DNA of 60,439 nucleotides from Domibacillus indicus. GTDB lineage: Bacteria; Bacillota; Bacilli; Bacillales; Domibacillaceae. A program made the position numbers and the translations under genes. The DNA is taken from the NCBI RefSeq assembly GCF_023715895.1, contig NZ_JAMBOO010000025.1, positions 1-60,439 on the forward strand, given 5' to 3'. Below, in pieces: positions 17,439 to 26,679 of this stretch (position 1 is the first letter of the stretch; each line of letters starts with the position of its first letter). The notes beneath the pieces are model-generated. The model made no database searches, was not told where the DNA came from, and saw only the letters and a program-made list of their open reading frames with translations.

Positions 17439-18263
17439 GTGAAAAAATGGCTTATTGGTTTGGCAGTTGCTACTGCTGCCTATTTTCTGTTAAAAGGATT
17501 GATGACGATGTTTTTTTATGGAACGCTTTTCCGGGTAGATTCTTTTCACATTTTTTATGGACGTCCTGACCAGGAAAAATTGGAAGATCTTGCACAGCAG
17601 GATGCGGCTATCATCGAGCCGACTGCTTTTACAAAAGAGGATCTTTCGTTTTTGCGGAAAAAAAACGTGATGCTGTTCGGCTATGTCAGCTTAATGCAGC
17701 TGGAAAACTGGAATGAAGAATTGAAACAGCACGTTGCCCCCTCCGATTATTGGTTACAGGAAGGCGAACGGCTTTATGTGCCGGATTGGGATACATATGT
17801 GATGAACATTAGCGAACCGCATTACCGTGATGTCCTGATGCATAAAATCAGCACTGAAATTGTTGAAAAGCAAATGGATGGCATCTTTTTTGATACCGTA
17901 GATGACCTCGATTATTATTTCCGTGATGATCTGGCTGCCAAAAAAGCGATGCAGGCTGGCTACAAACAGCTTCTTGACGAGGTTAAATCCGCTTACCCTG
18001 ATTTGCTGATTATCCAAAACCGAGGGTTTGAATCCTACAAAGCTGTTTCTCGCAAAAAAGTTGAGGGCATCCTTTGGGAAGGGTTCGACAAACAGGATAT
18101 AGAAAAAAGCGATTGGGCTCAAAATTGGCGGGAGTACTTCAAAAAAGAGCAGCGTTTCGGCCAGGTGCGTGTATTTACAGTTGTTTCAGACGATGCGAGC
18201 CTTCAACAAAGCAGACGCGACCGCTTTCCTGCTTTTATGCGGACAGGAGATACATATCAGTAA
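17439..18263 (+). CDS. GH114-type hydrolase (endo-alpha-1,4-polygalactosaminidase-like)
   Basis: 274 residues, GTG start after AAGGGGGACATGAC. One N-terminal membrane/signal segment (WLIGLAVATAAYFLLKGL), then a TIM-barrel of the GH114/TM1410 type: FHIFYGRP, AAIIEPTAF, LFGYVSLMQLENWN, VPDWDTYVMNIS. The likely acidic catalytic pair is D in GIFFDTVDD and E in EGILWEGF. GH114 cleaves galactosamine-rich polymers; Pel is such a polymer and a Pel locus lies beside it. Separated by a shared terminator from a broken minus-strand paralogue. Its upstream DNA is now an IS remnant, so native control may be lost. Confidence 0.8.
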   Translation: MKKWLIGLAVATAAYFLLKGLMTMFFYGTLFRVDSFHIFYGRPDQEKLEDLAQQDAAIIEPTAFTKEDLSFLRKKNVMLFGYVSLMQLENWNEELKQHVAPSDYWLQEGERLYVPDWDTYVMNISEPHYRDVLMHKISTEIVEKQMDGIFFDTVDDLDYYFRDDLAAKKAMQAGYKQLLDEVKSAYPDLLIIQNRGFESYKAVSRKKVEGILWEGFDKQDIEKSDWAQNWREYFKKEQRFGQVRVFTVVSDDASLQQSRRDRFPAFMRTGDTYQ

Positions 18264-18270
18264 TGAAATC

Positions 18271-18318
18271 AAAAAAGCATCTCTGAGCTAAAACCGTCAG
18301 CTTAAGAGATGCCTTTGC
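18271..18318. terminator. Bidirectional terminator between GH114 genes
   Basis: GCATCTCT-GAGCT pairs with AGCTT-AAGAGATGC; A6 on the left side gives T6 for the minus strand, and CTTT follows on the plus strand. It serves the convergent GH114 gene and pseudogene. Confidence 0.75.
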
Positions 18319-18321
18319 CTG

Positions 18322-18801
18322 TTAGTTATATGAACCGTCCACTTTTGTGAAGCTCGTAAACTTAAATCTCTTGCTATACCTGGCACTTTCTTTACCGGAA
18401 ACAGTGGAAAAGACAGCAAATTCTTTTGTCCGACCCTTTTCCGCCAAGTATTGAATCCATTTTTGCCCCCAGCTACTGTCTTTCAGTTTGCTGTAATTGA
18501 AGCTTTCCCACAGCAGCGCGTCAACAAATGGTTGGGACCCTGCTTTTAGCGTATCAAAACCGCGATTTTGGATAAGCAAAAGCGAGCTGTCTTTCTTTTT
18601 TATTTCAACCAAAAGCACTTCATATGCTGCTCTGAATACGCTCTGTTCTTCATCACGTTTATGCAGATAATAATGTCATCAACCGTATCAAGAAATACGC
18701 CGTCCAAGGCTTTTGAGACAATGTCCGTGTTTACCTGATCTACCAGCAGCTGCTATAGTGAGCAGCAACACAATAAACATCGACACAATACGCTTGTGCA
18801 C
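18322..18801 (-). pseudogene. Decayed GH114 hydrolase paralogue under a c-di-GMP riboswitch
   Basis: A GTG start at 18801 follows AAAGGAGAGCG and gives a signal-like start (MHKRIVSMFIVLLLTIAA). The frame then breaks. Further pieces, in shifted frames, match the second half of the intact GH114 gene: DGVFLDTVDD, LLVEIKKKD, LLIQNRGFDT, ALLWESFNYSKL, FSTVSGKE. The part between signal peptide and DGVFLD (about 100 residues) is deleted. The two catalytic acids are still readable. Last unit of the Pel-CotH-VTC transcript direction. Confidence 0.8.
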
Positions 18802-18840
18802 AGACTTCGCTCTCCTTTACGGTGATTCCTTTAACCAGGA

Positions 18841-18940
18841 ATTACCACAGTAACCTGGCCATTATAACATGCATGTATCATGTCGTAGACCTGAGGCTTT
18901 GCGTCTCTACCTTTCGATAGATTTGCCCTTATGACAGTTT
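18841..18940 (-). promoter_or_regulatory. Cyclic di-GMP-I (GEMM-I) riboswitch
   Basis: The minus strand contains the GEMM-I core in order: GGGCAAA, CGAAAGG tetraloop helix, GACGCAAAGCC, then the second arm ending GGCCAGGTTACTG. These are the invariant parts of class I c-di-GMP aptamers. It lies 40 nt upstream of the GH114 pseudogene start, so it once gated the hydrolase by c-di-GMP. No second copy is seen in the window. Confidence 0.88.
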
Positions 18941-19012
18941 TGTGCTGCCACTTTCAGTGTAACGTATTTTGATGATATGCCCTACTGAATAAAATCCTTG
19001 TCCTGCTTTTCA

Positions 19013-19693
19013 TTATACTGCATAATCACCATTATATTGGACCAATGACACATCACGTACACCTTCAACTTCATTGAGACGGCTCATAAAAGCTGTATTA
19101 TCAATTTTCAGCCGTATCTCTGAGGTTTGCTCAATCACATTTTTGCGCACAATTTTTGATTTCAGTGTATGGTCAAGCTTTTGCAGTTCCTTCCTCACAT
19201 CATCTGCCGCTTCTTCTGTGTAGTGAATAACAAGCAAATACAGTGTATCCGCGTGTTTTTTGCGGGATAAAATAATAAGTACACCGCCGATCACCCCAGC
19301 GCCGACAAACGTTAAAAAGTATAGCCCAGCTCCGCTTGAAATCCCGGCAGCAATGGCCCAAAACATAAACACAACATCAAGCGGGTCTTTAATGGCCGTA
19401 CGGAAACGCACAATGCTCAGTGCGCCGACCATGCCGAGCGACAGAACCACATTAGTGCTGATGGTCATGATAACCAAGCATGTAATCATCGTCATAACAA
19501 GCAGTGTCGCATTAAAACTCGGGCTGTAAAGCACCCCTTTATAGGTAGACTTGTAAACAAAGTAAATAAATGCGCCGGCAATAAATGCCGTCAATAGCCC
19601 AAGCAGGATGTCAATAATCGATAGATTCCCGAACATAAAATCATTTAAAAAGTTTTTCTTTAAAATATCATTGAAATTAGTTGTCTCATTCAT
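19013..19693 (-). CDS. DUF4956 membrane protein
   Basis: 226 residues: an N-terminal amphipathic part, about four membrane helices (IIDILLGLLTAFIAGAFIYF, LLVMTMITCLVIMTISTNVV, VVFMFWAIAAGISSGAGLYF, VGAGVIGGVLIIL) with the family core GALSIVRFRTAIKDP between them, and a cytoplasmic alpha/beta tail. Start ATG 19693 is chosen by context just after the VTC gene. DUF4956 proteins regularly travel with VTC-domain and CotH genes, as here, but their activity is unknown. A membrane partner of the VTC enzyme is inferred from linkage. Confidence 0.88.
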   Translation of the reverse strand: MNETTNFNDILKKNFLNDFMFGNLSIIDILLGLLTAFIAGAFIYFVYKSTYKGVLYSPSFNATLLVMTMITCLVIMTISTNVVLSLGMVGALSIVRFRTAIKDPLDVVFMFWAIAAGISSGAGLYFLTFVGAGVIGGVLIILSRKKHADTLYLLVIHYTEEAADDVRKELQKLDHTLKSKIVRKNVIEQTSEIRLKIDNTAFMSRLNEVEGVRDVSLVQYNGDYAV

Positions 19694-19706
19694 CTTTATC
19701 ACTCTT

Positions 19707-20405
19707 TCATATACCGTGATAGCGGATTGAGGCCATACGGCAGTGCACATATTTGGAAATGGCAGATCGGTTGTGCGAATCAAGCTGAAGCACCTGCCGT
19801 ATATAATCCGGCAGAAATTCATCGTACTTTACTTCAAGAATTGTTTTCGGGTAGTCGAGCACTTCTTCCGATACACCACTCTGATCAAACAAATCAATGG
19901 TATTCGTTACAAAGCTTAATTCTTTGTCAAACGTAATCCGGATATTGCTCATCGGCCCGACATACGCTTCACGCACATAATCCACAATTACACGCGGCTT
20001 CATATAATAACTGTTTAAATAATAATAAAACTCCTGGTAAAGCGGGCCTTCTTTTTCCTGCAAAAACGCATAATCCCACTCAAGAAGCCGCGTGTATTCA
20101 CTGCGCGTAATAGGGACAGAAGATTTTAAGATGTATTCCCCCTGCCGGCTTTTTTTCTCAAGCCGGATGACAGAATCCGAATAATTGTATGTGCGGATCC
20201 GAAATTTTTTGCGCCGGAACACGCCATTGTTTTTTTGAATCAAGTCATGGTCATGCACATTGTCGAAATACAAGCTGCGGATCAAATAGCCGCGCTCATC
20301 AACTGAGTATTGATCCTGCGGCAAAAGCAGGCCAATTTTTTCACGCATCAATTCATAATCCCGCTCTGTAATATAAAACTTCAATTCATGGCGAAACTTT
20401 TTCAC
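19707..20405 (-). CDS. VTC-domain polyphosphate polymerase-like protein
   Basis: 232 residues, GTG start (GTGAAAAAG) overlapping the cotH stop after GGGAGGCAG. The whole length is a VTC tunnel domain: FRHELKFYI at the start, then the basic strands KKFRIRTYN and RLEKKSRQGEY, then VIVDYVREAYV, IRITFDKEL and the glutamate-lysine strand ILEVKYDEFLPDYI. In yeast Vtc4 this fold makes polyphosphate from ATP; bacterial members are mostly untested. The key Arg/Lys/Glu set appears present, so activity is plausible. Confidence 0.87.
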   Translation of the reverse strand: MKKFRHELKFYITERDYELMREKIGLLLPQDQYSVDERGYLIRSLYFDNVHDHDLIQKNNGVFRRKKFRIRTYNYSDSVIRLEKKSRQGEYILKSSVPITRSEYTRLLEWDYAFLQEKEGPLYQEFYYYLNSYYMKPRVIVDYVREAYVGPMSNIRITFDKELSFVTNTIDLFDQSGVSEEVLDYPKTILEVKYDEFLPDYIRQVLQLDSHNRSAISKYVHCRMASIRYHGI

Positions 20406-22144
20406 GAAGAGCTGCCTCCCGGCACGACAATTTGCTGTACGCCCCAATACACAATGCCAGCATTGTCGCGGTAGTAATCAAACGGGATTTGTTCATGGCC
20501 TTTGTCATCATGCACTAGAACTCGCCAGTAGTAGCGTCCTGCAGGTAAGGCCGCCATGTTGTACGTAAAGTCCGGCTGCTCTTTTATTTGCATAATCAAT
20601 GACTCAAATCCAGGTGTTTTGCTTAGCTGAAATTCATAAGACAACTTGTCATTTTGCAAGTCATGCGACGCTTCCCACGTAAAGACATCGCGCCCATTTT
20701 TCCGCTCATAATGAAGAAAGATAGGCATCGGCACTTCAAGAGATTTCATGTACTGCTCTTTGTAGCGGGATGTAACCTGTTCAAGCTTCCGGTAGGCCGG
20801 ATCAAATTCTGATGCTTCAATGCCTAGATAAGATAAATCCGGCTCCTGTAGTGCGAGCTGTTTTACAACCGGATAATACGAATCAATCAGTTCTTTGGTT
20901 GTTTTTTCCGTAATAATTGCCGAAAGTTCTTCTATTTTTGCGGTTAAAGCGGCCGCGTTCTCTGGATCACGCAAATACCGCCGGTGCAGCACTGTGCCCC
21001 AATAGCGCTGAATGCCCTGCTGCCACTGTGGAAGACCGTCTGTCCGCTCTGCATCACGGCCGAGTGCTTTATCAAAATCCCAAGGGATGAAATACCATTT
21101 CTTCGAATTCAGCGGACTGTACAAATAATAATTCGTCGACATCGTATCATAATTGCCAAATAAAATATTGACCGCAAGCCATGTTAAATAGTTATCTTCT
21201 TGAAAATACGTATCAAATACCTCATCAAACGGTTTTGACAAATCATTAATGTCATCCAGCATTTGCAGAAGCTCATCATGGTTCTCATTTCCGTTTATTT
21301 TCAGCACTTGTTCAAACTTTTTTTTGTCATAATTAGGATCATTTTGATGATTTAGCTGGTCCGGATAACGGTAAAACTCAAAATTTTCCGCTTTGTACAG
21401 ATGGCCGTCCGGATTCAGCCCTCTCGCTGCCAGCGCTTCTTCATTCAGCTGTTCGACATGCGTGTACAAGCCGTAGCTCTTAAACTTGCCTTCTGAAGAA
21501 GGATCCGTCAAATCTTTCACATGCAGCTGGACGAAATTTGTCCGTAAACTGATCAGGTCTGGAATGCGGCGGAAATAATCAAACGCCAGCATATTCCGTA
21601 CTCTTGTCCGGTCATCTGCATGCTTATTTAAATTAATGACACTCTGCCCGTACCAGAGGCCGCCATTGTCTTGAAGACGGATTTTATAGGACTTCTGTGC
21701 TTCCAGACGGCTTGAACGGCCGCGCAGCTCAATCGTCGCATTCGGCTTGTCCGTACCAAAAGAAATAAATCCGTTGTCTGATGGGCCTTTTGCTGTTCCC
21801 GTTTGAAACAGGATATCAAGTTTTGGCCCCGAATCAAGGTTGCTGTACTGCTTATAAGATTCATTTAAGTCATAAAATGTAATATCGTTTTCTGGCACAG
21901 CTGACTGGTCAAAAATCGTAATATATACGTGTTCAAGGTTTGTTCCGTTATGTCCTTCGTACACACGTTTGTCTTCTACTAACCGCTCCGACGGCTGGAC
22001 AGCGGTGGCTTCCGTTTGAGTCTCAGGCTCGCTTGAAGCAGTCAGGGCTTCCGGCTGCTTCTCAAGCCAGGACTGTAAAAACATCAAAATAATAAACAAC
22101 ACGCCGATCCCAATCGATGTTTTTAAATAAGGCGGCCTTTTCAT
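20402..22144 (-). CDS. CotH-family kinase, membrane anchored
   Basis: 580 residues: an N-terminal membrane anchor (IGIGVLFIILMFLQSWL), an acidic linker, a CotH kinase domain (about 70-430) and a fibronectin-like C-terminal domain (about 475-560, WEASHDLQND, YYWRVLVHDD). Kinase motifs visible: ELRGRSSRLEAQKSYKIRL (ATP-binding Lys), YGLYTHVEQL, WLAVNILFGNYDT and the metal-binding IPWDFDKALG near 353-362. CotH of Bacillus phosphorylates spore-coat proteins; this one faces outside the cell and is linked with exopolysaccharide genes, so its target is probably extracellular. ATG follows AAAGGAGC. Confidence 0.87.
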   Translation of the reverse strand: MKRPPYLKTSIGIGVLFIILMFLQSWLEKQPEALTASSEPETQTEATAVQPSERLVEDKRVYEGHNGTNLEHVYITIFDQSAVPENDITFYDLNESYKQYSNLDSGPKLDILFQTGTAKGPSDNGFISFGTDKPNATIELRGRSSRLEAQKSYKIRLQDNGGLWYGQSVINLNKHADDRTRVRNMLAFDYFRRIPDLISLRTNFVQLHVKDLTDPSSEGKFKSYGLYTHVEQLNEEALAARGLNPDGHLYKAENFEFYRYPDQLNHQNDPNYDKKKFEQVLKINGNENHDELLQMLDDINDLSKPFDEVFDTYFQEDNYLTWLAVNILFGNYDTMSTNYYLYSPLNSKKWYFIPWDFDKALGRDAERTDGLPQWQQGIQRYWGTVLHRRYLRDPENAAALTAKIEELSAIITEKTTKELIDSYYPVVKQLALQEPDLSYLGIEASEFDPAYRKLEQVTSRYKEQYMKSLEVPMPIFLHYERKNGRDVFTWEASHDLQNDKLSYEFQLSKTPGFESLIMQIKEQPDFTYNMAALPAGRYYWRVLVHDDKGHEQIPFDYYRDNAGIVYWGVQQIVVPGGSSS

Positions 22145-22158
22145 TTAAACTGCTCCTT

Positions 22159-23595
22159 TCAATCGAGGCTGCCGACTTTACGCAAAAACTGTTCTGTTCT
22201 TGTGGTTTTTTCTTTGTAGATAATCGGCTGATAACAAAATGTCGAATAGTCAATGTTATTGAGCTGCCTGATCAGCAGCCGGCTCCCGTACATAAAGCTC
22301 AGCACTGCCGCTGTGAACATGCCTGCTCCGTGCAGGCCAAACTGCCCGCTGAACAAAATGGTTCCGAAAAAGCTGAGTAAGGCATAAAGACCGGTTAAGA
22401 AAAAAGCGGCTTTCCGCTCATCAAAATAAAGCAAAAGCAGAAAGAAAGTGATCATTAAGCTTAAAAACCAGCTGCCAAGCACTACGACCATAAAAATATC
22501 AATCTGATCCTGCGTTAAACCTAGAAACGGCAAAAAGCGGACGCCGATAAACAAAAATACGAATGTGACAAGAAGCTGTACTTGTGCTAGAAACAGAATT
22601 TCAATGCGCAGTGTCCGATACATTTCCTGCTTAGCACTTTCAATGTCCTGCAGCGGAAACCCATTTAAAATGCGTCCGTAATATTTTTTATATGTCGTAT
22701 AAAACGTTGTCTCAAGCGTGACCATAAATAAAACTAAGGCAGGCAGCACGCTCAAATATGCGTAAAAGACCGGCGTGTCATAGTAAGGCGCCATGACAAA
22801 CGTATCTGCCACAATGACTCTTCGCTCTCCAAGCCAGATTGCTAGGTTATGTCCATACAGGCCAGCGTAATAAAACAAGCCTATAAAAAACAAAAACGGA
22901 TATTTCTCCATATATGTTAAGAAGTAAAAATATTGCTTGTTGTTCAACTGGAAAAAACCAAAAATATCCTGCATCAGCATAACAGCAATAAGCAAAAATC
23001 CGACATCAAGCCCGATGAAAACCGAGGCCGCTGTTTTCATTCCGAACAGCCCGGTCGCTGCCCAGATGAAGAGTGCTGCCACCGTTATCCCGATCAAGTA
23101 GCCTTTCACGATTTTCCGGTAATCTTTCAGTGCGGACACATACATGGATAAAATCCAAATGATATTCAATTCTGCAAAAAATAAGTATGAAATAAATTTA
23201 AACAGAAGAGGAAGTGGAGATGACCAGTAAAAAAGCACAGCGGTGATAAACCCGATCAAAAGCACAATGCCAATTGCCCCGTACATGGAAGACAGCACAT
23301 TTTCTTCTTTTTCCATAAACGTCTGGTCGGCTACAAAACGGGAAATGACGAACAGAAAGCCGCCGGTCAATATTTGCGAAAAAATAAACGCATATTGCAC
23401 CGATGCCATAAATAGGTTCACTTCTGAACTTGGCGTATTTAAATGCACAAGCCATTCCCGCGCTGCTGTAATAAGCAAAATGCTTAAAAACATTGGACCG
23501 ACTGCCGTCACAGTGGAATAGCCATACGCACGGAGCTGTGCGAAAAAGTTTGATTGGTTATACAGTTGTTTCAGCTGAAAGCCAATGCCCGCCAT
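22159..23595 (-). CDS. pelG: Pel exopolysaccharide membrane transporter PelG
   Basis: 478 residues with about 12 membrane helices and the family N-terminus MAGIGFQLKQLYNQ. PelG belongs to the MOP flippase-like group and is thought to move the Pel chain across the membrane with PelD, PelE and PelF. I start at ATG 23595 because GAGGAGG precedes it by 8 nt. Its start lies inside the end of pelF, so they are translationally coupled. cotH begins 14 nt downstream. Confidence 0.87.
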   Translation of the reverse strand: MAGIGFQLKQLYNQSNFFAQLRAYGYSTVTAVGPMFLSILLITAAREWLVHLNTPSSEVNLFMASVQYAFIFSQILTGGFLFVISRFVADQTFMEKEENVLSSMYGAIGIVLLIGFITAVLFYWSSPLPLLFKFISYLFFAELNIIWILSMYVSALKDYRKIVKGYLIGITVAALFIWAATGLFGMKTAASVFIGLDVGFLLIAVMLMQDIFGFFQLNNKQYFYFLTYMEKYPFLFFIGLFYYAGLYGHNLAIWLGERRVIVADTFVMAPYYDTPVFYAYLSVLPALVLFMVTLETTFYTTYKKYYGRILNGFPLQDIESAKQEMYRTLRIEILFLAQVQLLVTFVFLFIGVRFLPFLGLTQDQIDIFMVVVLGSWFLSLMITFFLLLLYFDERKAAFFLTGLYALLSFFGTILFSGQFGLHGAGMFTAAVLSFMYGSRLLIRQLNNIDYSTFCYQPIIYKEKTTRTEQFLRKVGSLD

Positions 23596-25000
23596 CGCGC
23601 TTCGCCTCCTCATATAAATGATTGTATCTTTCTATCATGCCTGGCAGCGTATAAAGCGAGGTCACCCGCTCCCGTCCGTTGCGCCCGTACTCCTGCCGGC
23701 GCTCCCGGTCACGTGCAAGGGCAACAATATCATTTGCCATTAAGTGAAAGTGCATTACCGGTACAATCGTTCCAGCCTGGCCGAACGAGTCGTAGGTGCC
23801 AAGCAAAAGCTCCGCACAGCTGCCGACATCGGTAGAGACAAACGGAATTTCCATGGCCAGCCCTTCCAAAATTACAAGCGGCTGCCCTTCACTGATGCTT
23901 GAGAGCACCATAATGTCAAGAAACGATAAATATTCCTGTACGTTCACAGCTCCTGTAAACACGAGATTACGAATGCTGAGGCTCTCGGCGAGTTCGACGC
24001 ATTCTTCGTAATACTCTTCGTCTTCCTCATACGGCCCGATAATGTAAAAGTAGGCATCTTCTATTTCCTGCTGTACAATAGCAAAGCTCTGAATCACTGT
24101 TTTAATATCTTTAATTGGCACCACCCGGACCACTGCCCCGATATGAATGCCTGTTTCTTTCAATTTACGGTTTTGTACATGAAATTTACCGACGTCAATG
24201 CCATTAGCGATAGTGGACGTTTTATCAGCCGGGCAGCCAAGCTCTATTTGGATCTGGCGGCTTCCTTCAAAGAGCGATGACACCCGGTCAGCATGCTCAT
24301 ACGCGCATTGGGACAATTTGTAAAAATAATCAATCCAAATGTCTTTGAAGTATCCTTTAATCCAACCTGCTTTAATGATTTCCTCTTCCCGCTCTCGCGT
24401 GTAAATGCCGTGCTCCGTCAGCACAAAAGGCTTATTGTACTGATGCTTCGCCAGCGTACCAAGCACGCCGGCGTATCCTGTCGAGACGCTGTGATACAAA
24501 TCCGCTTCCGGCATTTTCTGGTCAATGCACACAAACAGAGGCAGCACCATTGAACGAAGCGCCCAGAACATGTCGGTAAATGGCACGTGAACAAACCGGT
24601 TTGCACAAAGTGTCCGGACAATATCAAAGAAATCTTTGCTTGCCAAGAAATTTAAAATGGAATCTACCCGCCCACTCACGAAAAACTGAAAAAGCACATC
24701 CCAGTTTGTTTCTTTGCCGCCAATAAGGGACAAAAATGCTTCTTTTTCTTCCTCGGTTATGTTGTAGCGCTTGCCTGCTCGAATATTCTCATCCACATAA
24801 GCGCCAAGAAAAACGTCGTGCATTTCAAGTGAATTGGGCGGCTTCTCATATTTCCATGCGGCGCCTTTGGTTTCTTTTGCGGAAATGGAATAGATAATAA
24901 ACTCATGTTCCGGCATATTTAAAATCATAGATTGAATCCAGCTTGATACGCCTCCCGTTACATACGGATACGCGCCTTCTGAAATCAGGCAAATTTTCAC
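23558..25000 (-). CDS. pelF: Pel glycosyltransferase PelF (GT4)
   Basis: 480 residues, GTG start after GGGGGATTACA. Typical PelF N-terminus (SEGAYPYVTGGVSSWI) and a GT-B fold with HGIYTRERE, IGAVVRVVPIKDI, FYIIGPYEED and the GT4 donor site EGQPLVILEGLAMEIPFV. In Pseudomonas PelF uses UDP-sugar to extend the Pel chain, with UDP-GalNAc as the inferred donor. The epimerase fused to PelD in this operon could supply that donor. Confidence 0.92.
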   Translation of the reverse strand: MKICLISEGAYPYVTGGVSSWIQSMILNMPEHEFIIYSISAKETKGAAWKYEKPPNSLEMHDVFLGAYVDENIRAGKRYNITEEEKEAFLSLIGGKETNWDVLFQFFVSGRVDSILNFLASKDFFDIVRTLCANRFVHVPFTDMFWALRSMVLPLFVCIDQKMPEADLYHSVSTGYAGVLGTLAKHQYNKPFVLTEHGIYTREREEEIIKAGWIKGYFKDIWIDYFYKLSQCAYEHADRVSSLFEGSRQIQIELGCPADKTSTIANGIDVGKFHVQNRKLKETGIHIGAVVRVVPIKDIKTVIQSFAIVQQEIEDAYFYIIGPYEEDEEYYEECVELAESLSIRNLVFTGAVNVQEYLSFLDIMVLSSISEGQPLVILEGLAMEIPFVSTDVGSCAELLLGTYDSFGQAGTIVPVMHFHLMANDIVALARDRERRQEYGRNGRERVTSLYTLPGMIERYNHLYEEAKRDGGHWLSAETTV

Positions 25001-26679
25001 TGTAATCCCCCTAGAACGATAGAAAATGTCAACTGGTCTGCCGCCACTAAATACAAGTCTTTTCCGATTTTCTTTACTTCACAGTTCTCTGTTTCTGCAA
25101 TAGTCCGGTTTGTTGAAAAATAATAATATGTCTGCGCTTTTTCTTTCATCGTTGTAGCGTAGAAAGTCAGCGTATTACCGTTATGCTCCTCATACAGGTC
25201 ACTGTTTATATACGCATACGCTGCTTCTCCCGCTTCTGAAAGGGGAAGCGATCGAATCCACGGAATTTGATTGTGAATCGACTGCTGAAAATTAGAGAAA
25301 GCAGCCATCTGTTCTTCTGCATGACCTTCTTCAAAAAAGCGATATGGGAATAAGGAGTGAGCATAAAAACCACTTAGGGCCACTTCATTGAACAGCCGCC
25401 ACTTTGTATGATCGTCCAGATCAAATCCTTCTACCGTCTTCGGCAGTACAATGGTTTCTTTCATTTCTTTTACGTATGCATTTGGTGCAAGCATCGCTGA
25501 TACATCCTCCATCAAATCTACATTCGCTTCCAAAGATGAACTTACGGCCGAACGGACCGGATAACCTGGCAACGCTTCCTGTATGTGCTGAACAGAGGCT
25601 TCGTAGAAACGTGCCGACTGATCAGCTGTTTTGAATACAGGTTCCTGAACTGCCATTTCACCGCCCATACGTAGCAGTTCACGGCCATACAATCGCAAAT
25701 CTTCAAGCACTCGAGACGGCTCTCCTTCTGAAGGTACGGCATCTTCCGGCGCTGCATAGGAAGCGGTGTAATTTAAATCATACTTTGATTCAATTCGCTG
25801 CAATTCTGGCCATACAACCGTGCGGTAATAATCACGGTTTGTATAAGAAGGCGATAAATCCCTGCCATCGGGCACCAAAAATGGAAAGCCGCTTAGCTCC
25901 GTAACGCGGGCATTAACAATGGGCATAATTACATGCTCAGACGCCTGCTGAATGCCTTTCACAAACAATGCTTGGTCTGCCACGGTCATGAACATAGTAC
26001 CGTTAAAAATAATGAACGTCCCTTCCCCGTATGAAGCTTTCCATAATAGCGGAATACCGGATGAAGAAGAAGCGAAAAGTTCGGCATCGCCTGAAAGCCG
26101 GACAGACAGCGATGAATTAATAATGGTCTCTGATTCAAAAAAGGTGCCTCCGTTTTCTCCAAAAAATGGCTGCTCGAGCTCAATGCCGGATGTTTCCACG
26201 AAATAGCCAGTTTCCACTAAGCCAAGCGGCTGATAAAGAGCGGACAAAGCCGGACCAGGCGACGGGCGGACAGCTAAAAAGAGAGAACCGCCGTTTTTCA
26301 CAAATCGGAGCAGCAGATCCGTTTCCTTTATCAGATCAATTTGCTCGGTTGCTACCACTACACTAGCATAACCCGCAAGGTTCGCTTCTGATTTAATCGA
26401 GGAAATCGGCCGGACGACAACGTCTTTTCCCATCAGCTCCAGCCGGTTTTTCAATGAATATTGAAGATCCGGCTGATCCGGACCTGTCAAAAGCAAATAT
26501 GAAGGCACATACTGGCTTGCTTTCACTTCCTGCTGCAGTACGCCCTGCTCAGGTGGTTCATTGAAATAACGAAACTTCAATACCGCGTCCGAACGAGCGA
26601 TTAAAAATAATACGCCGACAACAGCAATAAACGTTCCCATCGCATATATGCTGCGCTCAATTTTAAATTTTTTGTTCAT
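24997..26679 (-). CDS. DUF2194 protein of Pel locus (PelA deacetylase-like), probably inactive
   Basis: About 560 residues: one N-terminal membrane helix (YAMGTFIAVVGVLFLIA), a Rossmann-like domain (about 55-250) and a region with the layout of a PelA-type polysaccharide deacetylase. Where active members have an Asp-rich motif, this protein reads TELSGFPFLVPDG (about 258-270), and where a His-x3-His metal site is expected it reads MGGEMAVQEPVF (about 338-349). So the metal ligands seem lost. Start ATG 26679 follows AAGGTGG. It overlaps pelF by 4 nt. A structural role in the Pel complex is plausible. Confidence 0.75.
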   Translation of the reverse strand: MNKKFKIERSIYAMGTFIAVVGVLFLIARSDAVLKFRYFNEPPEQGVLQQEVKASQYVPSYLLLTGPDQPDLQYSLKNRLELMGKDVVVRPISSIKSEANLAGYASVVVATEQIDLIKETDLLLRFVKNGGSLFLAVRPSPGPALSALYQPLGLVETGYFVETSGIELEQPFFGENGGTFFESETIINSSLSVRLSGDAELFASSSSGIPLLWKASYGEGTFIIFNGTMFMTVADQALFVKGIQQASEHVIMPIVNARVTELSGFPFLVPDGRDLSPSYTNRDYYRTVVWPELQRIESKYDLNYTASYAAPEDAVPSEGEPSRVLEDLRLYGRELLRMGGEMAVQEPVFKTADQSARFYEASVQHIQEALPGYPVRSAVSSSLEANVDLMEDVSAMLAPNAYVKEMKETIVLPKTVEGFDLDDHTKWRLFNEVALSGFYAHSLFPYRFFEEGHAEEQMAAFSNFQQSIHNQIPWIRSLPLSEAGEAAYAYINSDLYEEHNGNTLTFYATTMKEKAQTYYYFSTNRTIAETENCEVKKIGKDLYLVAADQLTFSIVLGGLQ

